Shown piece after piece: positions 10,745 to 17,625 of a DNA stretch of 17,625 nucleotides; the stretch's first letter is position 1; every line of letters starts with the position of its first letter. This DNA is from Parachlorella kessleri. Taxonomy: Eukaryota; Chlorophyta; Trebouxiophyceae; Chlorellales; Chlorellaceae. The position numbers and the translations under genes were made by a program. The notes under the pieces were generated by a model. It saw nothing but the letters and a program-made list of their open reading frames with translations. It made no database searches and was not told where the DNA came from. The stretch is taken from the NCBI GenBank assembly GCA_001598975.1, contig BBXU01001996.1:1-17625 (forward strand). The letters run 5' to 3'.

Positions 10745-11269
10745 CCCTGACCCAACTCAGCGCCACCTGAAGCCTCCCCCTTAAACCTCAAACAAAAATA
10801 AAACTCACAGGACTCTTCAAATAAGCTGATACGGAGCGCTGCCAAGACTGCCTTCAAGAAACTAACGGAGCTCAAGCAACAACCCCGTGAAGTAGAGTAT
10901 CCTTAGAAGTGGGCGCTTTGCAAATAGAATCTAGATGATCATGGCTCATTCCTTGGCTCATATATATATGAGGTGTGACGACCTCTATGGAGCTCTTGAG
11001 GCGCAACCTTGCCGCATGCACAGCAAGCCCGCCAGTCCCCAAGAGTTTCCGTCAACTTTCAGAGCAGTCTTGGTGCATACCAACAACAATGTTCAAAGCC
11101 TAAAATGTCTCATCGCAAGCTTTACTGCTAGAAAATATATTATTGCTAGTTGTCTGCAGAGGTCCAGAGGGTCGGGCTTCGAGAACCCACTATTCCCTAC
11201 ACGAAGGAAGCAAGTAAACGAATCGAGGGCCAGTGTGTTTCTTGTCCTCCCGAGAGCAGTGCAGGGGCG
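10745..11269. promoter_or_regulatory. Divergent promoter region, CMC1-like / PAM18
   Basis: 525 bp separate the two start codons. The stretch must hold both 5' UTRs and promoters. It includes the AT-rich palindrome at 10957-10972, near the midpoint, and an AT-rich patch (AAAATATATTATTG, 11130-11143) nearer PAM18. No conserved coding sequence is seen. Confidence 0.55.
10957..10972. promoter_or_regulatory. Perfect 16-bp palindrome CTCATATATATATGAG
   Basis: The sequence equals its own reverse complement over 16 bases. It lies between the divergent CMC1-like and PAM18 genes and contains a TATATATA core readable from either strand, so it could serve as a two-way TATA element or a dimeric factor site. 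This role is inferred from position and symmetry only. Confidence 0.5.
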
Positions 11270-11979
11270 ATGGTGAGTAATCCTTGCTGTGGATCGCCTG
11301 AAGGTTGCCTCCATGACTTCGGGCTAGCTAGTCTTCGTTCGTCTATCTGCCTTGCTTCACCGCGCTGGTCTGCACCTTGCAGACGACACCGCTTCTAGCG
11401 GGCCTGGCGGTGGGTGCAGCTGCGTATGCTGGACGGGCCGCGCTGCAGGCAGCACAGGCTTGGAAGGCGGCAGGCCCCCGCATGAGGCAATTTTATAAGG
11501 GAGGGTTCCTGCCAGAGATGACGCGGCGGGAGGCAGCACTCATACTTGGTAAGCGCTGCTGGAGTGTGACACTTGGCGAGGAAAACCCTTGGCGACTCCA
11601 GTTCGGGTTTACACAGGTTCAACTGCTGCCATGGTTGCTTGTTTGTTTTGTTGGCGGGTCTTGGCCTGTACTTTTGTGCGCTAGCAGAGCGGCTGGCAGA
11701 CAGGCTAAGGACCAGGTAGCAGCAAGAGTTGTGAGGCAAGTTTTCTCCGTGGTCATAACCACAAGCCTTGTAACGCCCCACAAGCTTGTACCCCAAGCTG
11801 CCGCTGGACCTGCAGGCGTGCGGGAGAGCGCTCCTGAGGACAAGGTGAAGGAGGCCCACCGGCGAATAATGATTGCAAACCACCCAGATGCGGGAGGCAG
11901 CAGCTTTGTGGCAGCAAAGGTCAATGAAGCCAAGGACATACTCTTAGGCAAGAAGCGGGGCGGCAGCAGCATCTTCTAA
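11270..11979 (+). CDS. PAM18: PAM18/TIM14, J-protein of the mitochondrial import motor
   Basis: Inner-membrane J-domain protein that stimulates mtHsp70 in the TIM23-associated import motor (PAM). Exons: 11270-11272 (ATG only), 11383-11548 and 11816-11979 (TAA), giving 110 aa, normal for plant TIM14. An N-terminal hydrophobic segment (LLAGLAVGAAAYAG, residues 5-18) is followed by FYKGGFLPEMTRREAALIL, then the degenerate J domain VRESAPEDKVKEAHRRIM with the HPD tripeptide at 79-81 and AKVNEAKDILLG. Start choice: no ATG precedes TTPLLAGL in exon 2, and the only suitable one is the ATG directly before a GTGAGT donor, matching plant proteins that start M-x-TP. Initiation therefore needs splicing of intron 1 (11273-11382). 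Poly(A) signal at 12233-12237. Confidence 0.95.
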
Positions 11980-12945
11980 CGCAAGAAGGGAGTCTGCATC
12001 AGCCAAACAGCTACCAGTTGCCCACCCAGCTTGGTGACTGGCTGGTTTTAGCGAACACAGCCGCCGGCCGGCTGCCTGAGCGTCAGCGGCCTGTGTCTAG
12101 TGGCCAGCTGGCCTGGCATTCCATGATTCGATATGCCGTTTCGCTCAGCGTGTGGCGTTCTGGGTCAGTGGACTCAGTGTGGCTAGCGAAGGAACCGATT
12201 AACACGAGAAAAAATGGCAGGCGCTGCCGCCATGTAACAATTTAGGCACTTCAATGGACTGACATCTGCTATGGCTTTCTTCTGTCTTGGAACCGCTTTC
12301 TTCCATGGTTATGCTGTAGTTCCGGCATCTATGCAGCTGCCTGCTGTTCTGGTCAGTCCCTTTGCCTGTGTGTTGTGAAGCCCCACCTCACACTGTGCGT
12401 CTGGTTTAATGCAAGCGTGCGTACACACAGTCGAATTACTGCTTGCACCCCGAATTACCCTTAGGCATGCCTACGAACGTCACGGCGATATTGGGCACTG
12501 TTGCCTGAAGGTTTGTTGGGGCAAGCCTTGTTGGTTGCACTTGGTATACTTACCTAACTTCCTCACAAGTAGGTCACACTGAAACTGCTGCATGATTCAG
12601 CCAAGCTGTGACTGAGCAGGCACCCACGTTTCCAGTGCTATTATACCGCATAGGGCTGTGCAAGGCAGGTTATGCAGACACCATTGTGGAACTGGGAAGC
12701 CCCCAAGCTGATGCAGTACTGCCCGCCAGTGTACACCTTTTTCAGTTTTTCTCAGATGCGTGTTGGAATGGGGATTCTCTCGGGTGACGGAGGGGGGGGC
12801 CGATATAGTAATCGCTTACGCTCGATAACAAATTCCTCTGAACTATTCACACAGACTCCCAATTCACTCGCCCACTGTGTTTTGGGTGCTCTCTGTGTGT
12901 TCTGAACGCAACTTGTATTCTTGGTCTGGTTGATCAGTTGCAAGA
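11980..12945. other. PAM18 3' UTR and cornichon upstream region
   Basis: The first ~260 bases are the PAM18 3' UTR ending near TGTAA at 12233. The rest should hold the cornichon promoter and 5' UTR. Open frames at 12018-12245 and 12672-12905 have no recognisable motif or splice partner. I see no RNA gene or repeat here. Confidence 0.5.
12233..12237 (+). terminator. Poly(A) signal of PAM18
   Basis: TGTAA about 254 nt after the PAM18 TAA, in the expected orientation and range for a green-algal 3' UTR. Confidence 0.65.
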
Positions 12946-14717
12946 ATGCCTTGGTTCTTGCTTGTTTGGCTGCTTGCGTTCATCCTTCACTGCGGACTGC
13001 TAGGAATAAACCTATACACCCTCATGCAGGTATGCACCTCGCGCCTTCACAGCTCGTTAGGCAGCGCTGCAGTTAGGAACTGCTGCTCTTAGGGCCATAG
13101 AACCTGGCAGCTTTGCTCTGTCAGCGTTTGCGTGAGAGAGGTGGTGGGCGAGGCTGTCAGCCACATCTTAGTGGGAGCCTCCCTGTATGGTGCCCCAAGG
13201 CTGCTGCTGTGTCCACGACATTGTGGGGTTGCAGTCGTTCATATTGGTGTCCTGGGAGGCAGCACTGCGCCCACTCCAGCAGGCCCAAGCCTGGACAGGA
13301 TGTCCTGTGGGGTGCTGTCACGTACCACTAAGGCTTTCCAGAGGACCTTCTGGGGCTTGTACAATGCCCTATGTGGCTGTGATACCGTTTCACCCTGATG
13401 GTCTGCAGCTGGCAGACCTGGAGAATGACTACTTGAACCCGCACGATGCTGCTGCAAGTATAAACAAGCTGGTGGTGAGTGCAGCACTGCTGTGCTGTTG
13501 GTTATGAGGAGCAGCGCTGGCACAGCAGTCTGCGGTGGGGACTCTTAGCAAAGATGTGCGTGGCTTGACAAGCTTGTGGCTGGCCTGGTGCACCACCTAC
13601 CAGGATATTAAAAACGTTTTCATGCGTGTGCCGTCCTGCAGATGCCAGAGTATGCCATGCAAGGGGCAGTGACGGTGCTGATGCTTGTGAGCGGCAACTG
13701 GGTGCTGGGCGTGGTGCACACGTGCCTGCTGGCCTTCCACTTGAGGCAGATATCTTACAGGTGGGTGCTGGCGTGGGAACGCATGGTGGGCAGATTAGGG
13801 CCGCTATGGTGTGCCTTGGTGCGGGGGTTTGGGTTGGGCTTGCCGAATGTTTGTTTTGGCAGGCGGGATGGCAAATATGGTTGACAGGATAGAAGGCTGC
13901 AGCTGCGCAGGGACAGGTTAGAGTCCTGGAAGCTGCAGCCTTGCAGTGGGGCAAGGCAGGTGGAGGTCGGGGTGGTGGGTAGGTGGCATGGGGGTGGTGT
14001 GGAGCGGGGTGGGTGGGGTGGGGGCGCGCGCCTGGGGGCACCTTGATCATTGAGGGGCACAGCCTTATCGACTTGCCCCTTACCCCGCTTGCTGCAGGCG
14101 GCACCTGACTGATGTGACAGAAATATTCCGAGAAGTGAAGTTACGGAAAAAGCAGGCGCTGGCCAAACTTGTACTCTACTTGGGGGCATTTGTCTGGACC
14201 ATCTACAGGTGTGTGGCTCCTTCAGCTGACATCACTGTTGGGTCATTGTTTTTGAAGAAGAGTCGGCATGTTACTTCCTGGATGTTTGGGGTTATTACTT
14301 AAATTAAGCGCACCTCCTCCCTCCTTGGTTGCGTGCTGGGTTGCCAGGCGTCTTGACGATCTGGCGGTGCGTCGTCGATCTAGCAAGGGTGCAGCAGTTC
14401 AAGCTTTCCCTGTTCATTTGAACTGGGATGTCAGATGGCTGATCAAGAACAAAGTGTGATGAGAGTTAGGAACTCCTGGGGCTCCCAACATAGTTCGAAG
14501 CTCACCTTTGGACTACCGGGTTTTGGTGCATGAAGCAAATGTGGCAACTCGTATTGACACGGATACTGCCAAGGCAGGAACAGTAATGATGAGATAGGTG
14601 CTTGTGTGCTGCACCCGCAGGCTGGTGGAGGTCATCATTGTGGGCTTGATAACGCCCAAGGGCCGGGCGGCCGCCAAGGATGTGCTGAGACAGGCCGCTG
14701 CAGCGCTGAATAGATAG
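12946..14717 (+). CDS. CNIH: Cornichon family ER cargo receptor, five exons, complete
   Basis: Cornichon/Erv14 proteins are ER membrane receptors that load membrane cargo into COPII vesicles. Exons: 12946-13029, 13409-13474, 13642-13760, 14098-14208, 14621-14717 (TAG), giving 158 aa. Conserved pieces in order: N-terminal membrane segment MPWFLLVWLLAFIL with LGINLYTL; LADLENDYLNPHD and INKLV (residues 29-50); PEYAMQG with the second hydrophobic segment and FHLRQ; the HLTDVTEIFRE motif (92-102), which in Erv14 lies in the cargo-binding segment; and a third hydrophobic region ending TIYRLVEVIIVGLI. The family's usual length is 130-160 aa. The tail (TPKGRAAAKDVLRQ) is basic and Ala-rich, whereas the Arabidopsis tail I recall is acidic. 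Phases agree at every junction. Intron 3 carries a structured repeat shared with the SET gene. Confidence 0.95.
13816..13950 (+). repeat. Intronic structured repeat, copy A (cornichon intron 3)
   Basis: About 130 bp that aligns well with 17396-17530 in the third intron of the SET gene, with shared blocks such as GGCTTGCC, GGGATGG, GTTGACAG, CAGGGAC and TGCAGCCTTGCAG. It contains an imperfect hairpin: 13895-13904 (GGCTGCAGCT) pairs perfectly with 13931-13940, extended through CAGGGAC and GTCCTGG. A G-rich tract (about 13955-14030) follows, as in copy B. It may be a small non-autonomous mobile element or a structured intronic repeat. Confidence 0.7.
13955..14032 (+). repeat. G-rich low-complexity tract in cornichon intron 3
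   Basis: A run of GGT/GGGG motifs (GGGGTGGGTGGGGTGGGGG and similar) directly after repeat copy A. The many G-triplets on the plus strand, which is also the transcript strand, make a G-quadruplex possible. Confidence 0.6.
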
Positions 14718-15109
14718 GGGGCTCCGGGCTGCTACATGCTGGAAGCTGGTTGCTTGGGGGTTCTGGACCCAAGCACTAGCTGGGTATGCTGTCTGGCAGA
14801 AGTGGCAGTATGGGACTCGCATAGCTGACACATGGGCTGACAAGCTAGGCCCAATCGGAGGGGTCAGCTATTGCTCAATTCTCATTAGCTACCATGTAAC
14901 TCTCATTCTATACAGCGCTTCAGCTGCTGAGCAACTTGAAGGCCCCCAAGCATGCCTTCTTTGGGCGCCCAGATTCGAGGAATAGGAAGCACAGGGGCTG
15001 GTTTACGACTTGGACTATCTAGGGAGGAAGCCGCCTAGTCGGGGTCATAAGGAAAGGGGGGCATGTTCGCTAGCAGGACCACCAGGGGGAAACCCCCCGA
15101 AGGCCCCCA
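14718..15109. other. Cornichon 3' UTR and flank
   Basis: Holds the cornichon 3' UTR with TGTAA at 14895-14899, about 180 nt past the stop. The cornichon frame happens to stay open for 36 codons after its TAG, but the peptide has no family match. The remainder up to the minisatellite shows no gene. Confidence 0.5.
14895..14899 (+). terminator. Poly(A) signal of cornichon
   Basis: TGTAA in the correct orientation about 180 nt downstream of the cornichon stop codon. Confidence 0.65.
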
Positions 15110-15410
15110 CTTCCCGGATTTCTTTTTCTTCCTACTTTTCCCTGGGTCCATAGGCCCTGGCTGCGGCCGCCCGCCTTCCCGGAATTCTTTTTCCTCCTAC
15201 TCTTCCCTGGGTGCACCGGCCCTGGCTGCGGCCGCCCCCCTTCCCGGAATTCCTTTTCCTCCTACTCTTCGTGGGTGCACTGGCCAAGGCTGCAGCCGCC
15301 CCCCTTCCAGGAATTCTTTTTCCTCCTACTCTTCCGTCGGTGCACAGGCCCTGGTTGCAGCCGCCCCCCCCTCCCGGAATTCTTTTTCCTCCTACTCTTC
15401 AGGGGTCAGC
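15110..15410 (+). repeat. 65-bp minisatellite, about 4.6 tandem copies
   Basis: Units start near 15110, 15175, 15240, 15304 and 15370, so the period is 64-66 bp. Each reads CTTCCCGGAATTC, TTTTTCCTCCTACTCTTC, a GGGTGCAC-GGCCCTGG-like middle, then CTGC(G/A)GCCGCCCCC. Copies differ at several positions, as expected for an old genomic array. A 65-bp period cycles through the reading frames, so open frames across it are not evidence of coding. Confidence 0.9.
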
Positions 15411-15429
15411 AGGCAGCACAGGTACCCAC

Positions 15430-15475
15430 CTGGAAGAGTAGGAGGAAAAGGAAGTCCTGGAAGGGGGGCGGCCGC
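15430..15475 (-). repeat. Inverted minisatellite unit left of the telomere block
   Basis: GGAAGAGTAGGAGGAAAAGG...GGGGGGCGGCCGC is the reverse complement of the core of the 65-bp unit. It lies immediately left of the telomere-like repeats, in opposite orientation to the unit on their right. Confidence 0.85.
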
Positions 15476-15484
15476 ATTGGCACA

Positions 15485-15571
15485 CTAACCCTAATTTAAC
15501 CCTAACCCCTAACCCTAAGTTAACCCTAACCCCTAACCCTAAGTTGACCCTAACCCCTAACCCTAACCCCT
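15485..15571 (+). repeat. Interstitial telomeric repeat (CCCTAA)n
   Basis: About 87 bp of CCCTAA and CCCCTAA repeats in a single orientation. It has a higher-order 24-bp period: three units at 15496-15519, 15520-15543 and 15544-15567, each made of AACCCTAACCCCTAACCCTAA plus a TT or GTT(A/G) spacer. TTAGGG-type telomeres are known in several chlamydomonadalean lineages, so the block probably derives from the organism's own telomere. Confidence 0.9.
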
Positions 15572-15574
15572 TAT

Positions 15575-15618
15575 GCAGCCGCCCCCCTTCCGGGAATTCT
15601 TTTTCCTCCTACTCTTCC
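15575..15618 (+). repeat. Direct minisatellite unit right of the telomere block
   Basis: GCAGCCGCCCCCCTTCCGG-GAATTCTTTTTCCTCC-TACTCTTCC matches the core of the 65-bp unit in the same orientation as the main array and opposite to 15430-15475. The telomere repeats thus sit in the centre of an imperfect inverted repeat. Confidence 0.85.
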
Positions 15619-15860
15619 GAGGCGCGCCAGCCAAGCGCAGGTACCCGCTTCCAGGAAGTCCTATTCCTCCAACTCTTCTGGGGTCAGCAGGCCAGTGCGT
15701 TTTCTGTGATCGGAAGTTGGAAAAGTAGGAGCGAGAAGTAGGACAACAGGGAATGTTTGTCCGACTTCCAAGAGGGAAGTCGGACAAAAAGGAAGAACCT
15801 AGAGTGGGAAGGGTCTGGCTTTCCAAGGGGTTCCTACTCTTCCCAAAAGGCTTCCAAGTA
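15619..15860. repeat. Degenerate minisatellite-derived sequence
   Basis: Fragments of the same repeat recur: CAGGTACCC near 15636, a CTTCCAGGAAGTCCTATTCC block, GGGGTCAGCAGGC near 15680, GGAAAAGTAGGA near 15719 and CCTACTCTTCCC near 15833. Motifs appear in both orientations. No gene is seen. Confidence 0.6.
15756..15788. repeat. Perfect 14-bp hairpin with 5-nt loop
   Basis: TTTGTCCGACTTCC (15756-15769) and GGAAGTCGGACAAA (15775-15788) are exact reverse complements around an AAGAG loop. It lies in the degenerate minisatellite zone rather than just after a gene, and the genome is eukaryotic, so a bacterial-type terminator is not a sensible reading. It is more likely part of a foldback repeat. 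Confidence 0.85.
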
Positions 15861-16288
15861 GGATCCGACACCAAGTGCTTCCCATTCCTGCCAGATTCAT
15901 AAGATATATGCACCCAGGTCGAAGTTGCAGTGACCCCGCTATGACCCAGCCAGTGTCACACCTAGTCAGCTGGAGGGAACCTTCCCCTTCCTGAGGCAGA
16001 CAGGCACATGGCGATAGACGGGCCCTAGCAAATCCATAGCACCTTAGCTGGTTCGGGGAGAGAACTCCTGGATCAGAAGTCAGGCAAGCCCCAGAGCATA
16101 ATTGCATTGCCCCTGTCATCACAGTTCGCCTTCACCTCCGTTCGCACGATCAGCCACTGACTAAATCCAAGCTCTCTGATACCCTTTTGCGCCCTGGATC
16201 GTTGCATCCTAGCGCCCTGCTCCAGAAGATTCGGGGGCTAAAGTTGGGCCGGTCGCGGCAGGCCCCCTCGCCGTGCAACCAGTCCCCC
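15861..16288. other. Upstream region of the SET-domain gene
   Basis: About 430 bp between the repeat zone and the ATG of the SET gene. It should contain that gene's promoter and 5' UTR. The coding frame of exon 1 is open upstream to at least 16187 but has no earlier in-frame ATG in that stretch. No other feature is supported. Confidence 0.4.
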
Positions 16289-17182
16289 ATGACCACCTTT
16301 GAGGTTCCAACAGCTCGTTCGACCGTCCTGCAGCGGCAATGCGTCAGGCCTTCGAGACCCCTGCTAGTACGAGGTTATCACCTAGAAAGAAGGGCACGCA
16401 CCCGTCCATGCAGCCAGACAGCCTGTTATTTGCGGCACGAGGGGTTTCCACAGTGGGCAGAGGCGGCTGGTGAGGAGCCTGTCTTCCGTTTGCTTGCACG
16501 ACTGCTGAGCAACACATGTCTAGATATGTTATGGCTGCCATGCTAGGTGCTATTGAAGTGTCTGTCCCTTGCAGGTGTTCAAGCCTCCAAGATAGCACAA
16601 GCACACTTTGGTGGCTTGCGCGGATTTGAAGCCTTGGCTGACATTCCGCCCTTTGAGGTTCTGGCAAGGGTGCCTCGAACCGCGTCGCTGGCGCTCCTAC
16701 CCAACCAGGGCTGCCCCACCAAGCTAGTGGAGCCAGCCTACTGGCAAAGGGCCCCTTGGTAGGTGACAAGCAAATGCATGGCCATGATGTAGTGTACAGC
16801 GAACCAGTTATATGTCATTACACTATACAGCAAAAGGCCTCACGTGGGTTGTTATGGCTGTGATGTGGTAGGAGTGAGCGTGAACACAGCTTATCCGATG
16901 TCAAGCCTTGCAGTTTGATTTGTAGTTCAGTGGTGGAGGCATGGCCGGTCACTACATGCTGCCTGCTTTGTGCTGAGCTGCTTGGAGGGTCACCTTGCTC
17001 CTGCTGGGTTGCAGGTTTATCAAGGTGTCTCTGTTGCTGCTGGAAGAGCGCCGGAAAGGTCGCGCCTCTCGACTTTAGGGGTATATACAGCAACTTCCCT
17101 CAACCTTGGACTTGCCACTGAGGTGGAGCGAGGCTGAGCTTGAAGAGCTGCAGTACCCACCAGTGATTGATGAGGTCAGACG
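16289..17182 (+). CDS. SET-domain lysine methyltransferase, Rubisco-LSMT-like, 5' part; in-frame TAG in exon 3
   Basis: Family members methylate lysines of Rubisco, aldolase or other proteins using S-adenosylmethionine. Exons: 16289-16469, 16575-16758 and 17015 to about 17182; the rest lies beyond the window. The N terminus is Ser/Arg-rich with few acidic residues, suggesting a plastid or mitochondrial transit peptide, then EGFPQWAEAAG opens the enzyme. SET-family hallmarks follow: FGGLRGFEALADIPPFEVLA then RVPR, the W-F-I-K-V helix SLLLLEERRKG, YIQQLPS, and LRWSEAELEELQYPP then VIDEVRR. The catalytic NH motif and substrate-binding domain would be downstream. Codon 143 of the joined frame is TAG (17076-17078), with conserved sequence in the same frame on both sides, so this copy may be a pseudogene, a null allele or an assembly error. 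Intron phases (1 and 2) agree. Exon 3 ends at CG before GTAGCT, or possibly earlier at GAG before GTCAGA. Confidence 0.75.
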
Positions 17183-17395
17183 GTAGCTTTGACAGCATGT
17201 CTGGTATGAGATATATGCCCAAGCTGCCAAGTTATGGAAATGAGGGCACGGGCATGTTCTTGGGCATGAAGCGGGTATTGGAGCCCGCTGCAAACATTGG
17301 CAGCAGCGCTTCGGACACGTTATGGGATGACACCACACTCAGCAGGCGTGCTGACATGCCCGGGTGGTGATGGCTGGGCCTCAGAGCTGCTGTTG

Positions 17396-17530
17396 TGTGT
17401 TGTGGTGGGGGTTTTGGACTTTGGCTTGCCCATGTGTGTTGTGGTGGGGGGGATGGAAACTGTTGTTGACAGAAGTTTGCAGTTGTTCAGGGACGGACTA
17501 CCGTCCAGGAAACTGCAGCCTTGCAGCTGG
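17396..17530 (+). repeat. Intronic structured repeat, copy B (SET gene intron 3)
   Basis: Homologous to 13816-13950 in cornichon intron 3, in the same orientation relative to transcription. Its hairpin pairs 17478-17484 (TGCAGTT) with 17511-17517 (AACTGCA), extended by GGAC (17491-17494) and GTCC (17503-17506). One stem position is C-G in copy A and T-A here, and another C-G has become T-G. A G-rich tract follows, as in copy A. Confidence 0.7.
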
Positions 17531-17588
17531 GCAGGCTGGGGGGGTGTTGTGGGTTTGGGGGTGAGAGGGGGTGTGGGGGGCAGGAGGC

Positions 17589-17618
17589 GTGTGTGCGCGT
17601 GTGTGTGTGTGTGTGTGG
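17589..17618 (+). repeat. (GT)n microsatellite
   Basis: An almost pure GT dinucleotide run with one GCGC interruption at the end of the window. It is preceded by a long G-rich stretch from about 17537. Confidence 0.9.
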
Positions 17619-17625
17619 TGGGGGG

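Larger units (their letters stand above)
17183..17625 (+). other. SET gene intron 3 (incomplete)
   Basis: No coding sequence matching the next part of the SET family is visible before the window ends, so this is taken as intron. It holds repeat copy B and simple repeats. Confidence 0.5.

Noticed and set aside
13113..13398. Open frames within cornichon intron 1
   Set aside because: No cornichon sequence is missing between exons 1 and 2 (LYTLMQ joins LADLEND directly), and the peptides are unrecognised.
14349..14459. Alternative cornichon exon starting RRLDDLAVRRRS
   Set aside because: It has an acceptor in the right phase, but the exon at 14621 restores the hydrophobic RLVEVIIVGLI segment expected for the third membrane span.
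15110..15620. Cloning linker or vector contamination (repeated GAATTC and GCGGCCGC)
   Set aside because: The sites lie inside diverged 65-bp repeats mixed with telomere sequence; vector sequence would be exact and not degenerate.
15063..15741. Pro/Phe/Leu-rich open frames across the minisatellite
   Set aside because: All three plus frames are open over much of it because the unit lacks stops. The 65-bp period changes frame at each copy, so no stable repeat peptide exists.
17059..17078. 20-nt GT...AG mini-intron removing the SET gene stop
   Set aside because: Removing 20 nt shifts the frame away from the conserved downstream YIQQLP and WSEAELEELQ sequence.
1..17625. Bacterial-type operons, CRISPR arrays, tRNA or rRNA genes, transposase genes
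   Set aside because: Genes are intron-split with eukaryotic signals. No spaced repeat array, cloverleaf or transposase motif was found by eye.

Overview
The window looks like nuclear DNA of a chlorophyte green alga, most likely a chlamydomonadalean. Genes are GC-rich and split into many short exons by phase-consistent GT-AG introns. Green-algal TGTAA-type poly(A) signals lie downstream of several stop codons. The encoded proteins are eukaryotic families whose closest recalled relatives are in plants and algae. An internal (CCCTAA)n block matches the TTAGGG-type telomere repeat known from some Chlamydomonadales. The species is not identified; a Haematococcus- or Dunaliella-like alga is only a guess. 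All gene models were built by hand from splice sites, reading-frame phase and recalled family sequences, with no database search.

Layout. (1) 210-2111, minus: the 3' exons of an Ala-rich coiled-coil protein of unknown function, 5' end unresolved. (2) 3242-8731, minus: a complete 16-exon gene for ALDH22A1, the membrane-anchored plant/algal aldehyde dehydrogenase, 615 aa. (3) 8933-9579, plus: a three-exon AT-hook protein that shares a 201-bp divergent intergenic region with ALDH22A1. Its reading frame continues, coding-like, past a TAG. (4) 10259-10744, minus: a three-exon twin-Cx9C mitochondrial protein of the CMC1 family. (5) 11270-11979, plus: PAM18/TIM14, the J-protein of the mitochondrial import motor, with an intron directly after the initiator ATG. 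(6) 12946-14717, plus: a complete five-exon cornichon (ER cargo receptor). (7) 14718-16288: a gene-free block with a 65-bp minisatellite, interstitial telomere repeats between inverted minisatellite copies, and a perfect hairpin. (8) 16289 to past 17182, plus: the 5' part of a Rubisco-LSMT-like SET-domain methyltransferase gene with an in-frame TAG in exon 3.

The genes do not form one pathway. The divergent CMC1-like/PAM18 pair is the clearest functional pairing, since both act in mitochondrial biogenesis. The points most worth checking are the in-frame TAGs in the SET and AT-hook genes, a structured repeat shared by introns of the cornichon and SET genes, the telomere block flanked by inverted repeats, three GC-AG introns in one gene, and the split start codon of PAM18. 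I did not find a new multi-gene system.
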